Source of the DNA: Brachionus rotundiformis
Lineage: Eukaryota > Rotifera > Eurotatoria > Ploima > Brachionidae
Direction: 5' to 3'
Assembly: GCA_016802295.1 (NCBI GenBank)
Contig: JAESIW010000200.1
Span: 246,547 to 310,546 of the forward strand
DNA length: 64,000 bases
The notes below the pieces were generated by a model. It searched no databases and was not told the DNA's origin. It saw only the letters and a program-made list of their open reading frames with translations. The translations under genes and the position numbers were made by a program. Below are positions 24,365 through 36,309 of the stretch, in pieces; within the stretch, counting starts at the first letter, position 1, and every line of letters starts with the position of its first letter.

Positions 24365-24700
24365 CTTAAAAAATCAATTGAAGCTCAATCGATACGATGT
24401 CAACAGCAGTGGATGACTGTTCACCTTAATTGTGACTGGGATGAATTCGAGGATTACAAAAAGCACGAACCTTTACTATATGTCATAGTACAGTAAAATC
24501 CCTCAAATGTGAACACCGGCCGTCGCGGTCAAATTTTGTTCACTTACGGGGGTGTTCACATTTGAGGATGTTCATTTTGAGGAATTTTACTGTCCCCGAT
24601 TTAGTCGATTTCAAGAACGGAAAATTTTCATGTAGATGGTACATCAAGAATAACATTTGCAAGCACTTGATTGGTATGATTTGTATTATTATTGGTGATA
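24365..24700 (+). pseudogene. SWIM-domain (MULE-type) transposase remnant
   Basis: Two blocks in order, QQQWMTVHLNCDWDEFEDYK before the insertion and VDFKNGKFSCRWYIKNNICK then HLIGM after it, match the C-terminal region of MULE-like transposases with a SWIM zinc finger (CxC...CxH). The second finger cysteine is replaced by tryptophan. A 102-bp MITE splits it, so it is dead. Confidence 0.65.
24491..24592. mobile_element. Pogo/Tigger-like MITE (102 bp)
   Basis: The ends CAGTAAAATCCCTCAAATGT and GAGGAATTTTACTG are inverted, with a second inner inverted pair (GTGAACACC / GGTGTTCACATTTGAGG). The CAGT..ACTG ends and the TA on the left are typical of pogo-type Tc1/mariner elements. The right flank is TC, so the TA duplication is not intact. 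It interrupts a transposase remnant. Confidence 0.75.
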
Positions 24701-25545
24701 AAAACTATTATTTTGGTTGAAATAGTTATTTTTTGGTTTAAAATAATTAATAAATTTGGTGAAAAATATATTTATTCGGTTCATTTTTTATTATTTTTTA
24801 TTTTTTTATTTTTTGGTGATTTATTTTGGAGAAGTATTTAATAATTATTTGGTGAAGTAGAAATTTAGTGTCCTTTTATTTTTGTATTGGAAGTTTTGTA
24901 TTATATTTCACAATGAACATTTTAAAAATCTTTACTAAGTCAGTTAAAGATTTAGATTTGCAAAGCATCTTAAGTCTATTGGTATTTCTCAGCTTCATCA
25001 ATTTCTTGGTCAATATAATGCAAACTCTATTATATTGATTAAGAATGGCAGAGTTGGACAGCTGAGGTTAATGGTATTAAATCAATCTTATCATTAAATA
25101 AAGTATTAGTTATAAAAATCTTTCTGTTGTCCCATATTACCTTATAGATATAGAGTCAAACTAAGTGATCAATTTCCAACAACAGCAAAAGTTCGCCAAG
25201 TATCTATTATTAATCTCCTCTTATTCAGTATTTTTATTAATAATAATATAGTAGATGAACAATCCCTATGCTTTACAAGGAGCGAATAAAAAAAACAAAA
25301 AAAGCGAACCTGCAAAATGGCTCTGTAAATTGAAGATGAAATTCTCATTTGAAAAGTCAAACGATCTTTACAAATCTTTGATGGACTCAGTCTTGAAATA
25401 TCATAAGAATAAAACATTAGATCAATCAAATGAATATTATTTTATGATTCAATAAATAAAACAATTTAATAAATTTTATTTTATTTAATTCTATTTTTTT
25501 TACACCACCCTAGAGTTGTTTACTGAATAAAAAAACACAATATAT

Positions 25546-25683
25546 TTAACCTTTTTTTCTTTTAATTAAAAGCTTAGCTATTTTGAACCGGCCCTTATTT
25601 TTCCCAAGAAGAAGATCAATATTCAAAGATCCAGCCTTGGCAATAAGAGGTAATAGCATCAGAATCCAGAGAGAAATTTCCAT
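25546..25683 (-). CDS. Possible secreted lysine-rich peptide (45 aa)
   Basis: A short minus-strand frame starts at an ATG with a convincing signal peptide (MEISLWILMLLPLIAKAGS). A mature part of about 27 residues follows, containing around ten Lys/Arg spaced between Leu/Ile residues and ending KRKKG. A small, cationic, amphipathic, secreted product suggests a host-defence or hormone-like peptide, but no family is recognised and the frame is short enough to be chance. It lies just downstream of KIF9 on the same strand. Confidence 0.35.
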   Translation of the reverse strand: MEISLWILMLLPLIAKAGSLNIDLLLGKNKGRFKIAKLLIKRKKG

Positions 25684-26083
25684 TTTAATCCTTGTAAAAT
25701 TATATTTTAGACAAGATATAAATCTTAAAATGAAAAAATTTAAACTTGAAAGGACTTGGTCTCTTTTTATCAAGGGCCAAGAAAAAATGGTTTTTCCGAA
25801 GGAAAATTTAAATTAAAAAAACTTAAATAAGAAATCAAATACGTGACAGGTTTTTCCAAAAGAACCAAGCTTCAATAAGAAACTACCACATTAGATAAAA
25901 TGAACATAAATTTGATATAAACCAATTTAAACTAGAAAATCAATATTTTTATATGTTAATTATTTAGGTGATTGTAGATTAAATATTTGTACATATGATA
26001 TTTAATAAATTTATAAAAAATTTATTTTATTAATTTTAATAATAATTAACTTTTAATGTATATTTTTATTAATTTGCTTTTGT

Positions 26084-29000
26084 TTAAGAAACAGTTAATT
26101 TTCCTGGCGGTGGATTGGTTATTTTGCGCATTGGTGTGCCAAGCTGATATGTGTGCGGATTGGCAGATAAATGCAAACCAGCCGAAGATACATATTGACT
26201 TGCAGACTTATCCATTGTATCCTTGAAATTTCTCTTAAAATAATCAATTTAGCAATTTATTTACCAAATATGTAGAGTTTTACTCTTTTATCTGTCCTAT
26301 TTCTTGCAGTATTGTAAGGCACGCTCTCAAGATCACTGGACATATTCTCAATTTGCATTCGTTCAAACTTTTCCATTGCATCCTCCTTAATTACCAAAAT
26401 TAAAATTAATTGTAGTCTTTAATTAAAAGCCTACATATTGCTTGAATACGCCGCTTCCAAAGTTGCCCTCATGTTCTTTGTACAAGCCTGATGTTAAATA
26501 TGTCTCATTGTACCAGGCATCGAATTCTTGAAAATTTTAATAATCCGTTATTAAATTAAGATTAATTTCAATAAAATAATAAGTTTTTTATTAATAAAAA
26601 TTCTTTTTTTAACATAATTTCGTTTCTTAGCAAATCGAGAAGTTAATTTTCAGAATAGTCTACCTCAGTACATAGTCAATTCCAAATAATTCAAGGACAA
26701 ATGGCTCAAGAAACAGTCTAATTTACAGCAAGTAAAATTTTTGGTCAAATTTCAATCGCTCAATCTTGCTCAAACATTTTAGATGCGCAATTAAACTTCA
26801 ATGCATTTTTAGAAATTACAATCATTTTTCAAAAGTTTCAAAACAAAGCTTTGAAATGTTAAAAGAATAAAAAATCTGCGATTAAATTTAATTGCGCTAA
26901 ATTGAATTAAAATTGGATTAAAGATATAATATATTGACAAGTGGTTTCAACATATAAATGACTTGCTCGTGACTTTACGACTTTGTACAACACTGAGCTT
27001 GACCCAATAGTGTCGCAGTATTATTTCACTTCTACTACTAACTTCACAGTTTACACAAGAGTCAGACAAGACTGTGTTCTTTCTCCAACACAATTCCTAA
27101 TTGTGATTGATTATGGGTTTTGTGAAATTCAGTACAAAATGGCAAAAAGAACAGAAAAAAGTGTAAAAAATTGAATAACTTTTTTTCTAAAGGTTTAAAC
27201 CTAATTCTGTAAATGCAGAATGGTGCAACATTCAAAGTTGCATCAAATATCTATGTCTGCTAATTTTGCAGAGTTCAGCAGAAATAAAATTTCAATATAA
27301 TCGAGTGAAGTGCATTTTGCAGAGATTTTGCACATAATTAGCAGACTTTTACAGTTGATGCAATTTAGAATGTTGCACCATTCTGCATTCACAGAATTAA
27401 TTTTAAACTTTTAGAAAAAAAGTTATTTCATTTTTTTACACTTTGTTCTGTTCTTTTGTACTGAACTTCACAAAACCTTGATTATGTCATGAGGAAAACT
27501 ACCAAGTAGAGATCTTCAATAAACCTATGCTCCACAAAGAGCATGGTTACAAAATTAACGCATCATCTATTCTTTATTAGTTTAGTTCAAAATAGAAAAA
27601 GCACATACAGTATGTCACAGAAAGTTAGAATCAAACTGAAATAAATAAAAAAATTTCTTTTTTTGAAATTTAAATGTTAAATTAAGATTGTTTATGCTTG
27701 AATTAGGTATCTAATTAAAGCTTTTAGAATCTCCTAGTTCTTTTTTGATTTCATAGATTATCCATTTGACCGAATCTACTAGACCACGATTTTTACAGCA
27801 GAAATGTGTCTAACAATCAAAATACAAGTTCTCTATTCATATTCGGTAACACTTATGTGTATTTTATTTTCTAGACTAGCTAGTAAAAATAAAAATCTCT
27901 CATTAAATAAATCCGAAAAACTGTAACTATCTCTTAGAGAACTTTTTTTTCATCATAAATAAATAAAAATTTTTTTGATGACCAAAAATTAAGACAATCC
28001 TTTACTCTTAGAGTTGTGAAAACGAGGTTACGGCAGTAATACAAAAATCCCTTGATACTTATTATTATATTTTCTTTATTATTTGTGGGACCAGAAATGG
28101 TCATTTATTAATAAACTATTATATAATGAGTTAATTTCATTATTGTGGTTATAAGCCACGCACTATCTGATTCTAGGATAAACACAAAAGCCATTGGGAA
28201 AGCCAGAGTCATCAAATTTAGTACATTGCACCATTTACCTTGTATTAAGCGTTGTCTGCATTGTTCAACCAAATTCTGGCAATAGACAATCTCTGCTTTC
28301 AACTCTCTCCACTTGTCAAAGTCATCTCTGTACCTTGACTTGAGGTCTTGTAGCTTTTTGATCAAAGCAAACTCTTCCTCATCGATTACAGTCTCTCCCA
28401 CTTCGTTGACAAACTCTCCAAGCGCATATCTATCATTTCGCTTTCTATCAACCTGTTCCTTGGTCTGATCTATAAGCGACTTGGTCTCATTTATCCTATG
28501 AGCCAGATCGCTGTACTGTCTCCTCTTACTGGACAATATATCTTAAACAAAAATGCATTCACATCTCATTTAGACACCTAGGGCTAGCTATTTACCTTTA
28601 TTCTCGTTCCATATGCGGTTGATTTCGTTGCCTCTCTCGGCCTTAAATTCCTCAAATGCTGCATTCTTAGATGGCGGAGTTCTTAAAAATGGACAGATAA
28701 TTTAAGTGTCTCAATTAGGCTCAATTAGCTTACGCTAGGCGCTGAAAGTCTTTAGAGGTGTGGCCCACAGAGTCTTTTTTGAGCGCGTCGCTAAAGTCTT
28801 TGCTACTTGTCTTGACCGAGGCTTTGGGCTCGGGCACAGGCGATGAGCTCTTTTTGTCTGCTTTGAGGCGATTTTTCTTGGTAATCTTTAGCAAATCGTT
28901 CTTGGAAACTCGGGAGTCTTTGCCAGCATATCCGACCCCGAAGCCTTGACCATCCGAATCGCCAACCAGAGACGAGTCATCCACCATTGAGTATCCGGCT

Positions 29001-32000
29001 TTCTGGGCCTCGTTTATCTGATCAATGTCGTTCTTGTCAAACAGGGCGTACTTTTCCCTCAGTCTGCTCTCCACATCCTTTTCCATTACTTTGCATATTC
29101 GCCTAAAGGCGCTAAAAGTCGCTCTTATCTGCCGCACATTGACTATCTCTATTTCCTCCAGGCTTCCCTCTATGTACCTTCGGCACTGATTTTCTACCTC
29201 GAACAGCTGATGCTCGGACAAAGGCTCGTACGAGTGATTCTTTGTGTTTGTCAAAGTGTCGTGCATTGCCAGCTCTTGGCGCAACATTTTAACTTCATTG
29301 TCCAACTTTTGCATCATACGCTACAAATTTTAATTAATTAATAAATTATTTTTTTTTTTTATAAAAGTAAAATAAATTGATTTTAGCTCTTAAGTTTTTA
29401 TTTTTTAATGAAAGTGGTAGCATGTTTGCTTGGGACAAACAAGATTCAGTTGTCTTACCTAAAAAGCAAATATTTTCTTGATTTAAGCTAAGAAAAGAGT
29501 TGCTCTTGGTTCACCATAGCCACGAGGGTGAAAAATGTATCAGTAATGACAGGAGAGAAAAAAGTGGTGCATTAATAAATGCTTTGTTTGAAGCTTGGTC
29601 AAGATGGACCAGAGAAAAGTTCAAAATATTTGAAAACACCAAATGAAAGTCATTATATGACAGTTATAAAGCTACCAAGTATATTTTTTCCAAAGCTTAG
29701 TGCTTTTTGGTCCATCTGGCATTATCTTTAAAAAATTAGACAGTCGTTTTCTTTAAACACAGTCTGGTACAGCTAACCATTACCTTTTAATTGCTCATAA
29801 TTATGGAAATATTTGTCAAGTACTTGGAATGGAGTTCCAGAGCAAAAGATCACAGATTCAAATTGTTTGGTTATAAAAATGGGAAAAGTTGACAGATGAA
29901 AATAACCACTAAGATTTTTACCACTTAATTACTAACTTAACAAATGTTTAGAGTGAAAAAGTCAAATTAACAATCTTCAATATTTCTTAATGGAAACTAG
30001 ATTTCTTAAAATTAATTTCTAAAATGTTTATTTAATAAACACATTTTTGATCTTTTTATAATTTTTTTTTCAAAGATTAAATACCTAATTGTTAATAATG
30101 ATTTTGTTATAACACATTTTTAATTAAAAATTTTGAAAATTTAAATTAAGAAAAATTCATGAAATTAATTGTCGAAATTGACTAAAAAGAAAATTTTGTT
30201 AAATGACCACCACCACCCATTCTGCTTTCTGCTTCACTTTTAATCAATTTTTGCCAATTTTTTGGTAAAATGTGTTCTATCATTAATGACCTAATAGCAT
30301 TTAAATAAGGATAGTTTCTTTCTTATTTGGTTTTGGAAAAGGATTGGTTATTACTTTAATTGAAACTCTAAAGATTGTCCAAGAGATCTCAAATAATGGA
30401 CTGAGAGGTAAAAATATTGGTTATTCAACATTTAATTTTTGTGATGAAAATTTGTCTATAAGACTTTTCAAGATAAAAAATATTAAAAAAAAAACTTAAT
30501 TAATTAAATACATTTAATCATTTGAATAAATAAAAATTTAAATAACTTAAATTAATAAATAATTATATTTAAACTTTTAATTAAACTTACCATTGGGTCT
30601 ATAATCTCGTTGACAGCAGGCTCGACCGATACGTTCATCATTCGGCTAGCGAATCTCAAAGTGGACACCTTGAGCAGAAATGTTTAGTAAAATTTTTTAA
30701 ATCTGGCCTAAATTTCTCACTGTTTCCTCCATGTGGCGTCCCTCTGGCCATATATTGGCAATCATTCTGGTCATGCAGTTGCCGCCTATTGAATCTTTGA
30801 GCAAATGTGTTAGCTTACACTGTCTGAATTGGACAAAAGGCTTTCTTGTATCGGACATGCCGATCACAGCTTGTTCAAGAAAAGACAAAGATTTGTTTAT
30901 GTATTGAGCTTCTTTTTGAGTTATTCCTTGAGACTAAGGAAAATTGAATTGGTAAAACAATGGTATTAAAAAATTCTAAATGGCATTAGCTGTACCTGGG
31001 TTTTGGCCAGTCGCTCCGAACCAGCTAAATCGACTAAATTCAGCTTGGACAAAGTGTACTTGTCACTGGAGGACGAAATTGGTTTGCTCTCCACCCTAAT
31101 TGTGAAAATACAATGCGATCTAGAGCTCTCTTTGTTCAATATGTGAGCACCTATTGATCTGTTTGTTTCGCCCTTTAAGATTTTATTTGCCAAAGTGCCA
31201 AATTTTCCAATTTAATTAAAAATAAATACTTCAAACAAAAGATTTAAAGCTTCTTCTTCGGACGAGCATATTTGGTATGTGAGTCCTTTGACAAAAACAT
31301 CGCCTCTATCATCGTAGATCGAGAGACCAGAGCTGAACTCGCTGGCATTCGACAATGGCACCGAAGACAGAAGATCATACAGCTGCTCATTATAAATTTC
31401 AATGTAACCAATTCTTAATAAATTATTTACAATTTAATAATTAAAACATCTTTCAAATAAAGTTTAATAAATTAATTAATTTAATTAAATAATTTCTAAA
31501 TTGCCACAGCTTTTTAAATTTTTTGTAATTTTGGTTTAAATTACGGCAAATTACGTTTCCTAGCCTCTGATCCAATTAACTTAACAATTGTCCAGATAGC
31601 TTTTTTTAATTATTTAAATATTTGTTAATTAAAGGTTAATTGGCATTATCCAAATCATAATTGAAGAATTTTATTAAATAAACACTTAAAACCGATTAGA
31701 TTTTTTTGCCATAGACCCCAAATCCCTTAATTATATTGGTTCACTTTTTGCCAAAGTAGAAAAAGATAATTTTTTTTTATTGTATGGCTCAGACATGAAA
31801 AAATGCAACAGGTACCTGACTGTAAATGATCGGTCCTGGTTGTTGTGAATTTCTCTAAAAATGTGCTGAATAGTTCTTGGTATGATTCCACGCTGTTGGT
31901 AGTTTTCAGTGGCACCGGTCATAGAAAAGGTTTTGCCAGCTCCAGTTTGGCCATAGCACATCACTGTTCCATTGTAACCGTCCAGCACACTCAAAGCTAT

Positions 32001-32290
32001 ATCTTTGACCACTCTGTCGTAAACAGCGTCCTGTGTCACATTATGCATGATGCCATCGACTTTAAACGACCAGTCGTTTATTTGGTTGTTGACATACACT
32101 TGGCTGTTTGTTTTCTTTCTGTTATAAATATTTACAGTCTTTAAATAAAATTTTTATAACCAAGTCTAAATTAATGCCTATGGTGCTTTACTTTTCCATC
32201 TGTGCCAAATTCGATCATGTCATCAGCAAAGTTTTCGCTTGGTCTACTGCGCAAGTAAACTTTAACTTTGGTCTGTTTGGGTCCGGGCAT
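26084..32290 (-). CDS. KIF9: Kinesin-like protein KIF9, 12 exons
   Basis: Exons (minus): 32290-32192, 32114-31816, 31413-31230, 31172-30996, 30933-30721, 30668-30591, 29320-28734, 28681-28596, 28541-28239, 26526-26435, 26385-26284 and 26221-26084 (the last may start at 26233). They join in phase to about 785-789 aa, the usual KIF9 length. The motor shows the P-loop GQTGAGKT, switch I NKESSRSH and switch II DLAGSE. KIF9-specific segments include NDWSFKVDGIMHNV, ATENYQQRGI, GETNRSIGAHI, TPPSKNAAFEEFKAERG, IDEEEFALIKKLQDLK and EFDAWYNETYL. KIF9 is a central-apparatus ciliary kinesin needed for beating, fitting a ciliated animal. Exon 9 reads on to a false stop at 28108; the real C-terminus lies beyond a 1.7-kb intron. 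Confidence 0.93.
26727..26900. mobile_element. Truncated family-A MITE in KIF9 intron
   Basis: The left end AGCAAGTAAAATTTTTGGTC and the body up to AATTTAATTGCGC match the intact copies at 39535 and 53629. The right terminal repeat is missing. Confidence 0.75.
27116..27477. mobile_element. Family-B MITE, 362 bp, 9-bp target duplication
   Basis: The inverted ends are GGTTTTGTGAAATTCAGTAC and GTACTGAACTTCACAAAACC. Most of the element is one imperfect palindrome, with further inverted pairs inside (GCAGAATGGTGCAAC / GTTGCACCATTCTGC). TTGATTATG flanks both sides (27107-27115 and 27478-27486) as a 9-bp duplication. A second copy at 57148-57505 has a different 9-bp duplication. A 9-bp duplication with GG ends points to a Mutator-like or Merlin-like mobiliser. 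Confidence 0.92.
29321..30590 (-). other. KIF9 intron 6 (1.3 kb)
   Basis: AT-rich intron between verified splice sites (donor ATG|GTAAGT, acceptor TTGTAG). A GC-balanced patch at about 29410-29900 looks like an old transposable-element remnant, but I could not place it; nothing else was recognised. Confidence 0.7.
31414..31815 (-). other. KIF9 intron 2 (402 bp)
   Basis: AT-rich intron between a GTACCT donor and a TTAAG acceptor, with no recognised content. Confidence 0.8.
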
Positions 32291-33609
32291 TTTTGACAAT
32301 ATGTTCAGATAGTTTTTTTTATCCGTTTATTTCGTCTGAGCACAAGCTTGAATTTAGTAACTAATAAACTTTATAATTTAGTTGCCATGGCAACCGATTC
32401 AAAATCTAATATATTTATTATTATATTGCTAAATACTTTTTGATTGTTTACTTAAAACTGATTGACAAAATTATTAAAGCCTTTTGGAACTTTAAAGCCA
32501 TCAGCTAGTTTAAAACCTATATTATAATTATTCAAATTTATATTTAATTTTTTAAAAAAACCTTTTTAATAAGAAAAGTCAAAACAAAAGCCTGTTTAAT
32601 AATTAAAGAATTTCATATATTCTGTGATTTATTTATTTTTTATTTCAATAATAATAAATTTTTAATTATATTTTGACCAATTTGGTTGGCACCAAACATT
32701 GATTTATTTTCTGTCTGGTAAAAATGCTTGTCTTCTGTCAAGAGTTCTCCAAGTTTTGTCTAGATATACCAAGGTTAATTTGGCAAGACATGTGTAAAAA
32801 TTTTATACTGAAATAATTGAAAGTTTAAGCAAAAAAAGCAAATTTGGTAATTTTAATTTAACCAAAAGGGTTCAAATGCTTTCTTATGCATTTAATGTTG
32901 GCTTTGGAAATAAATAACTTAATTAAACAAATAGGAAATAATAATATTATTTTGCTAGTGGGTGATCGCTCATTACCAGTGCAGATTTTATTTATTGATA
33001 TGTAACTAACCTAGTCGAAAGCTAACTGAGAGCTACCAAGTTAAATATTTAACTTGGCTTGGATATTAAATGACATAAATATGAGCGTTCTGAATCTTGA
33101 GAGGATTCTTTGGTGGGTCATTTATTAAAGCATTAAAACCAATAATTTCTCCAAAGTCAAGTATTTTTTTTCAAGATTGTTTTAAGTATCAGAAAGTACC
33201 ACATTTGGTGAAATCATTCAGAACAAGTTTGCTCTTGTAAATACTGTGAGCATTATCATAATTTTGCTCTATTAGCAAAAATTATATTCAAAAGCTCTTA
33301 AATAATTATTTTCTAAACTTAAAAAAAATTATTTTTCATAAAGCTAAATAAATAAAACCCCTTTGTCCCATATTCAAATATGCACTTTATTAATTTATTA
33401 ACTATATAATATTAAATTATGAGATAATTTATTTGCCAAGAATAACAGTTGTTGGTCTTGGCTTACATTTGGCTCATTTTTTATTCTATTGATTGATTCA
33501 TAATTACTCTTGGCAATGACAATAATTTACATAATCACATGCATACTCTACTAAATTAGAAGAAAAAGCCTAATTAAAATTAATAAAAAAAAAGATAAAT
33601 TTTGAAAAA
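32291..33609. other. Divergent intergenic region between KIF9 and ACSS
   Basis: About 1.3 kb separates the two start codons, which face away from each other, so both promoters should lie here. The sequence is strongly AT-rich. I see no clear TATA box, binding-site cluster or transposon. Confidence 0.6.
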
Positions 33610-35841
33610 ATGAGTTTCTTGAGCTCAAATTTTGCTCAACTTGGCCTCTTCTCGGAGAAAATTTCCACTTATGAACAACTTTACAAGTTCAGCGTGGACA
33701 ACAGCGACGAATTTTGGTCCGTGTTGGCCAAAAATCGTCTCGAATGGATGCAACCATTCGACCAAGTTCACTCCGGTCTGGGCTTTGAGGATGTAAACTT
33801 TGAGCAAAAATGGTTCCTAAATGGTAAACTAAATGTTTCGGTGAATTGTGTGGACAGACACTGCCGCGCCAGCCCGAATAAAACAGCGCTCATTTGGGAA
33901 AAAGACGAGCCTGGCCAACAAGAGTCAATCTCTTACTCCCAACTAAGCTCGCTTACAAACAAATTTGCCAATTTACTAAAATCAATCAATGTTCAAAAAG
34001 GAGACACGGTCATTATTTACCTACCAACTTGTTTGTATGCAGTGGTTGCCATGCTAGCTTGTGCTCGTATCGGAGCCGTGCACAGTGTGGTCTTCGGAGG
34101 CTTTTCCTCCGAGTCACTTGCTTCCAGGATTGAGACTTGCAAGTCCAAAGTGGTCATCACATGCAACCAGGGCTGCCGTGGTGGCAAACTGATTGATTTT
34201 AAAAAAACTGTTGACCAGGCCTTGCAAGGCTGCCAGTTTGTCCAGCATGTTCTCGTTTACAAGCGAACATCCAAACATTTTGAGCTTAATTCCAATGATA
34301 TCGTAATTGATGAAGTAATTAGAACAACAAATAAATAATTAATTAATTTTTTAAATTTTTATTTAAATTAATAAAAGATAATTGGTAATTTTTCTGATAT
34401 TTGTGAACCAGTCGAGATGGACTCGAATGATCCATTGTTTGTTTTGTTCACATCAGGCAGCACTGGTAAGCCCAAAGGTCTGGTTCACTCGAGTGCTGGC
34501 TACTTGCTAGGTGCAAGTGTAACACAGCAGCTGGTTTTCGATTGGCAAGAGAATGATGTGTTTGGCTGTTTGGCCGACATTGGATGGATCACTGGACACA
34601 GTTATGTAGTCTACGGGCCTTTGTGCAACGGAGCAACTACTGTGCTTTTTGAGAGCACGCCAACTTATCCAGATCCGAGCCGATATTGGGAAACAGTGCA
34701 AAGGCTCAAGATTAACCAACTCTATTTGGCACCCACTGCCATTAGACTCTTGATCAAGTATGGCGATGAATATGTGAAAAAATATGACCGATCTTCGCTC
34801 AGAACTCTTGGTTCAGGTGAGATTAAGCTTGTTAAAAATTATGGAAAACTTGCCAAGTTTAAGGAAATACCAATTAAAAGAGATAAATAATAAATTAATA
34901 TTTTAAGTGAAAAAAAAAATTTTATTTTTATCTTAAATTAAAGTTGGTGAGCCCATAAACATAGAAGCTTGGAATTGGTACTACGAAGTAGTTGGAGAGA
35001 AACGATGCAAAATAGCAGATACATGGTGGCAGACAGAAACAGGTAGTAATTGCATTACACCGTTGCCATGCGGACTAAATGATCCGATCAAACCTGGAAT
35101 GGCCATGCGTGCTTTCTTTGGAATTCAGTTGGCTCTGATGGACGAAAATGTAGTTTTTGCTTTAACCAAACTTTCCTTACAAGCTTTTGAATTAAGGGCA
35201 ATGAGGCTGGTTTAAAAAATAGCCGGGGTATTCTTTGTATCAAAAAGCCTTGGCCCAGCATGGCAATGACGGTCTATGGCGACCATGAAAGATTTATCAA
35301 AACATATCTACAACCTTACAGAGGATACTTTTTTAGTGGTGATGCTGCACTTGCTGATCAAGATGGTCATTTGAGGATAACTGGTCGCGTAGATGATGTA
35401 ATGAATGTAAGTGGGCACAGAGTTGGCACTGCTGAAATCGAGAGTGTTCTTAATGAGCATCAAGATGTGGCCGAGTCGGCCGTGGTTGGGTTTGCGCATG
35501 AGCTCACTGGCGAGGCCATATTCGCCTATGTAGTCCTAAAGGAACATGCTACTAGTGAACATATCCAAACAGAACTTAGGTCCTTGATAAGACAAAAGAT
35601 TGCTGCTCATGCCGTTCCAAATAAAATACTTGTAATTTTTTTTTATTTATTTATTTGTCAGGCAAATAAGCGTTTATGTTTTGATTAGATTACCAAGAGT
35701 TTGCCAAAAACAAGATCTGGTAAAATAATGAGAAGAATATTAAGAAAATTTGCCAACAATGAGTTCAATGATCTTGGCGATTTGTCAACTTTGTCAGAGC
35801 CGCAAGCAATTGAAGAAATAAAAAATTTACTCCTTAATTAA
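33610..35841 (+). CDS. ACSS1: Acetyl-CoA synthetase, five exons (645 aa)
   Basis: Exons 33610-34314, 34378-34816, 34944-35149, 35197-35631 and 35689-35841 join in phase to 645 residues, the normal length for AMP-forming acetate-CoA ligase. Family motifs appear in order: NVSVNCVDRH near the N-terminus, the AMP-binding P-loop TSGSTGKPKG, DIGWITGHSYVVYGPL, RTLGSVGEP, ADTWWQTETG, FSGDAA, the hinge GRVDDVMNVSGHR, and the catalytic-lysine segment PKTRSGKIMRR. The enzyme activates acetate to acetyl-CoA. Many segments match animal ACSS1 rather than ACSS2, but the N-terminus lacks an obvious mitochondrial presequence, so the compartment is open. Introns are 47-127 bp. It is convergent with the next gene, 140 bp away. 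Confidence 0.95.
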
Positions 35842-35981
35842 CCATTAAACATTTGGATATTTATCTATTTTATAATTTTAATTAGTTTAGATTTTAATAA
35901 AAAATTTTATCTTTTAAATTTTTATTATTCTAATTTTGAAATGGTTTGTAGTTAAATAAATCTTTATTTTAATAAAAAGTC

Positions 35982-36309
35982 TTAATGTTTTTGACTGTGA
36001 TCAACTGGGTATCTTTGATGTTCCAAGTCGTGGGCGAATTTGTGTCCAATGCTGTGATGGACAGCACTGTATGGAGTGAACGAAACATCGGCGCCTAAAA
36101 ATTCGAATTTAGAGTTTGTTCAGAGTTGGTTAAGTTGGGTTACCTTTGAGGATGACGTAGGCCCATCCGCTGGCAAGGGCTAGACCAGTGGCACAGAAAG
36201 TTCTAAAGTACATCGAGTTTTGGTAGAATTTTCGCCATGGAAACATAGCAAAATGCTGACTCAGTGACATTGGGTACAATACTCGTCTTCCGTGATCGCC
36301 AAGAACCAT
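35982..36309 (-). CDS. Small single-span membrane protein, two exons
   Basis: Exons 36309-36144 and 36094-35982 join across AAAG|GTAACC..TTTTAG to a 92-residue protein. The N-terminal half is basic (GDHGRRVLYPMSLSQHF), one hydrophobic span follows (about residues 36-54, including CATGLALASGWAYVIL), and the C-terminus is His-rich (VHHSIGHKFAHDLEHQRYP). The size, single span and charged ends resemble accessory subunits of mitochondrial respiratory complexes, but I cannot name one. The short, correctly spliced structure and balanced codons make it very likely real. Confidence 0.75.

Larger units (their letters stand above)
23389..25545. other. Intergenic region with a dead SWIM transposase
   Basis: AT-rich DNA follows the MARK stop; a GC-balanced patch (23640-23830) gives a 78-codon frame without recognisable features. 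A decayed SWIM-type transposase tail (24365-24700) holds a pogo-like MITE. A 66-codon lysine-rich frame at 25255-25455 has no recognisable family and is probably chance. Confidence 0.5.
26527..28238 (-). other. KIF9 intron 9, MITE-filled (1.7 kb)
   Basis: This intron is far longer than most others in the gene (often 60-100 bp). It contains a broken family-A MITE (26727-26900), an intact family-B MITE (27116-27477), and a dispersed repeat (28035-28190) shared with 5915-6140 and 54025-54125. The rest is AT-rich with nothing recognised. Confidence 0.8.

Noticed and set aside
26983..27174. 63-codon open frame
   Set aside because: Most of it lies across the left end of the family-B MITE and its flank, with no protein features.
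28108..28238. C-terminal end of KIF9 read through from exon 9
   Set aside because: The sequence after CAAG|GTAAAT is intronic and contains a dispersed repeat; true KIF9 sequence continues at 26526.
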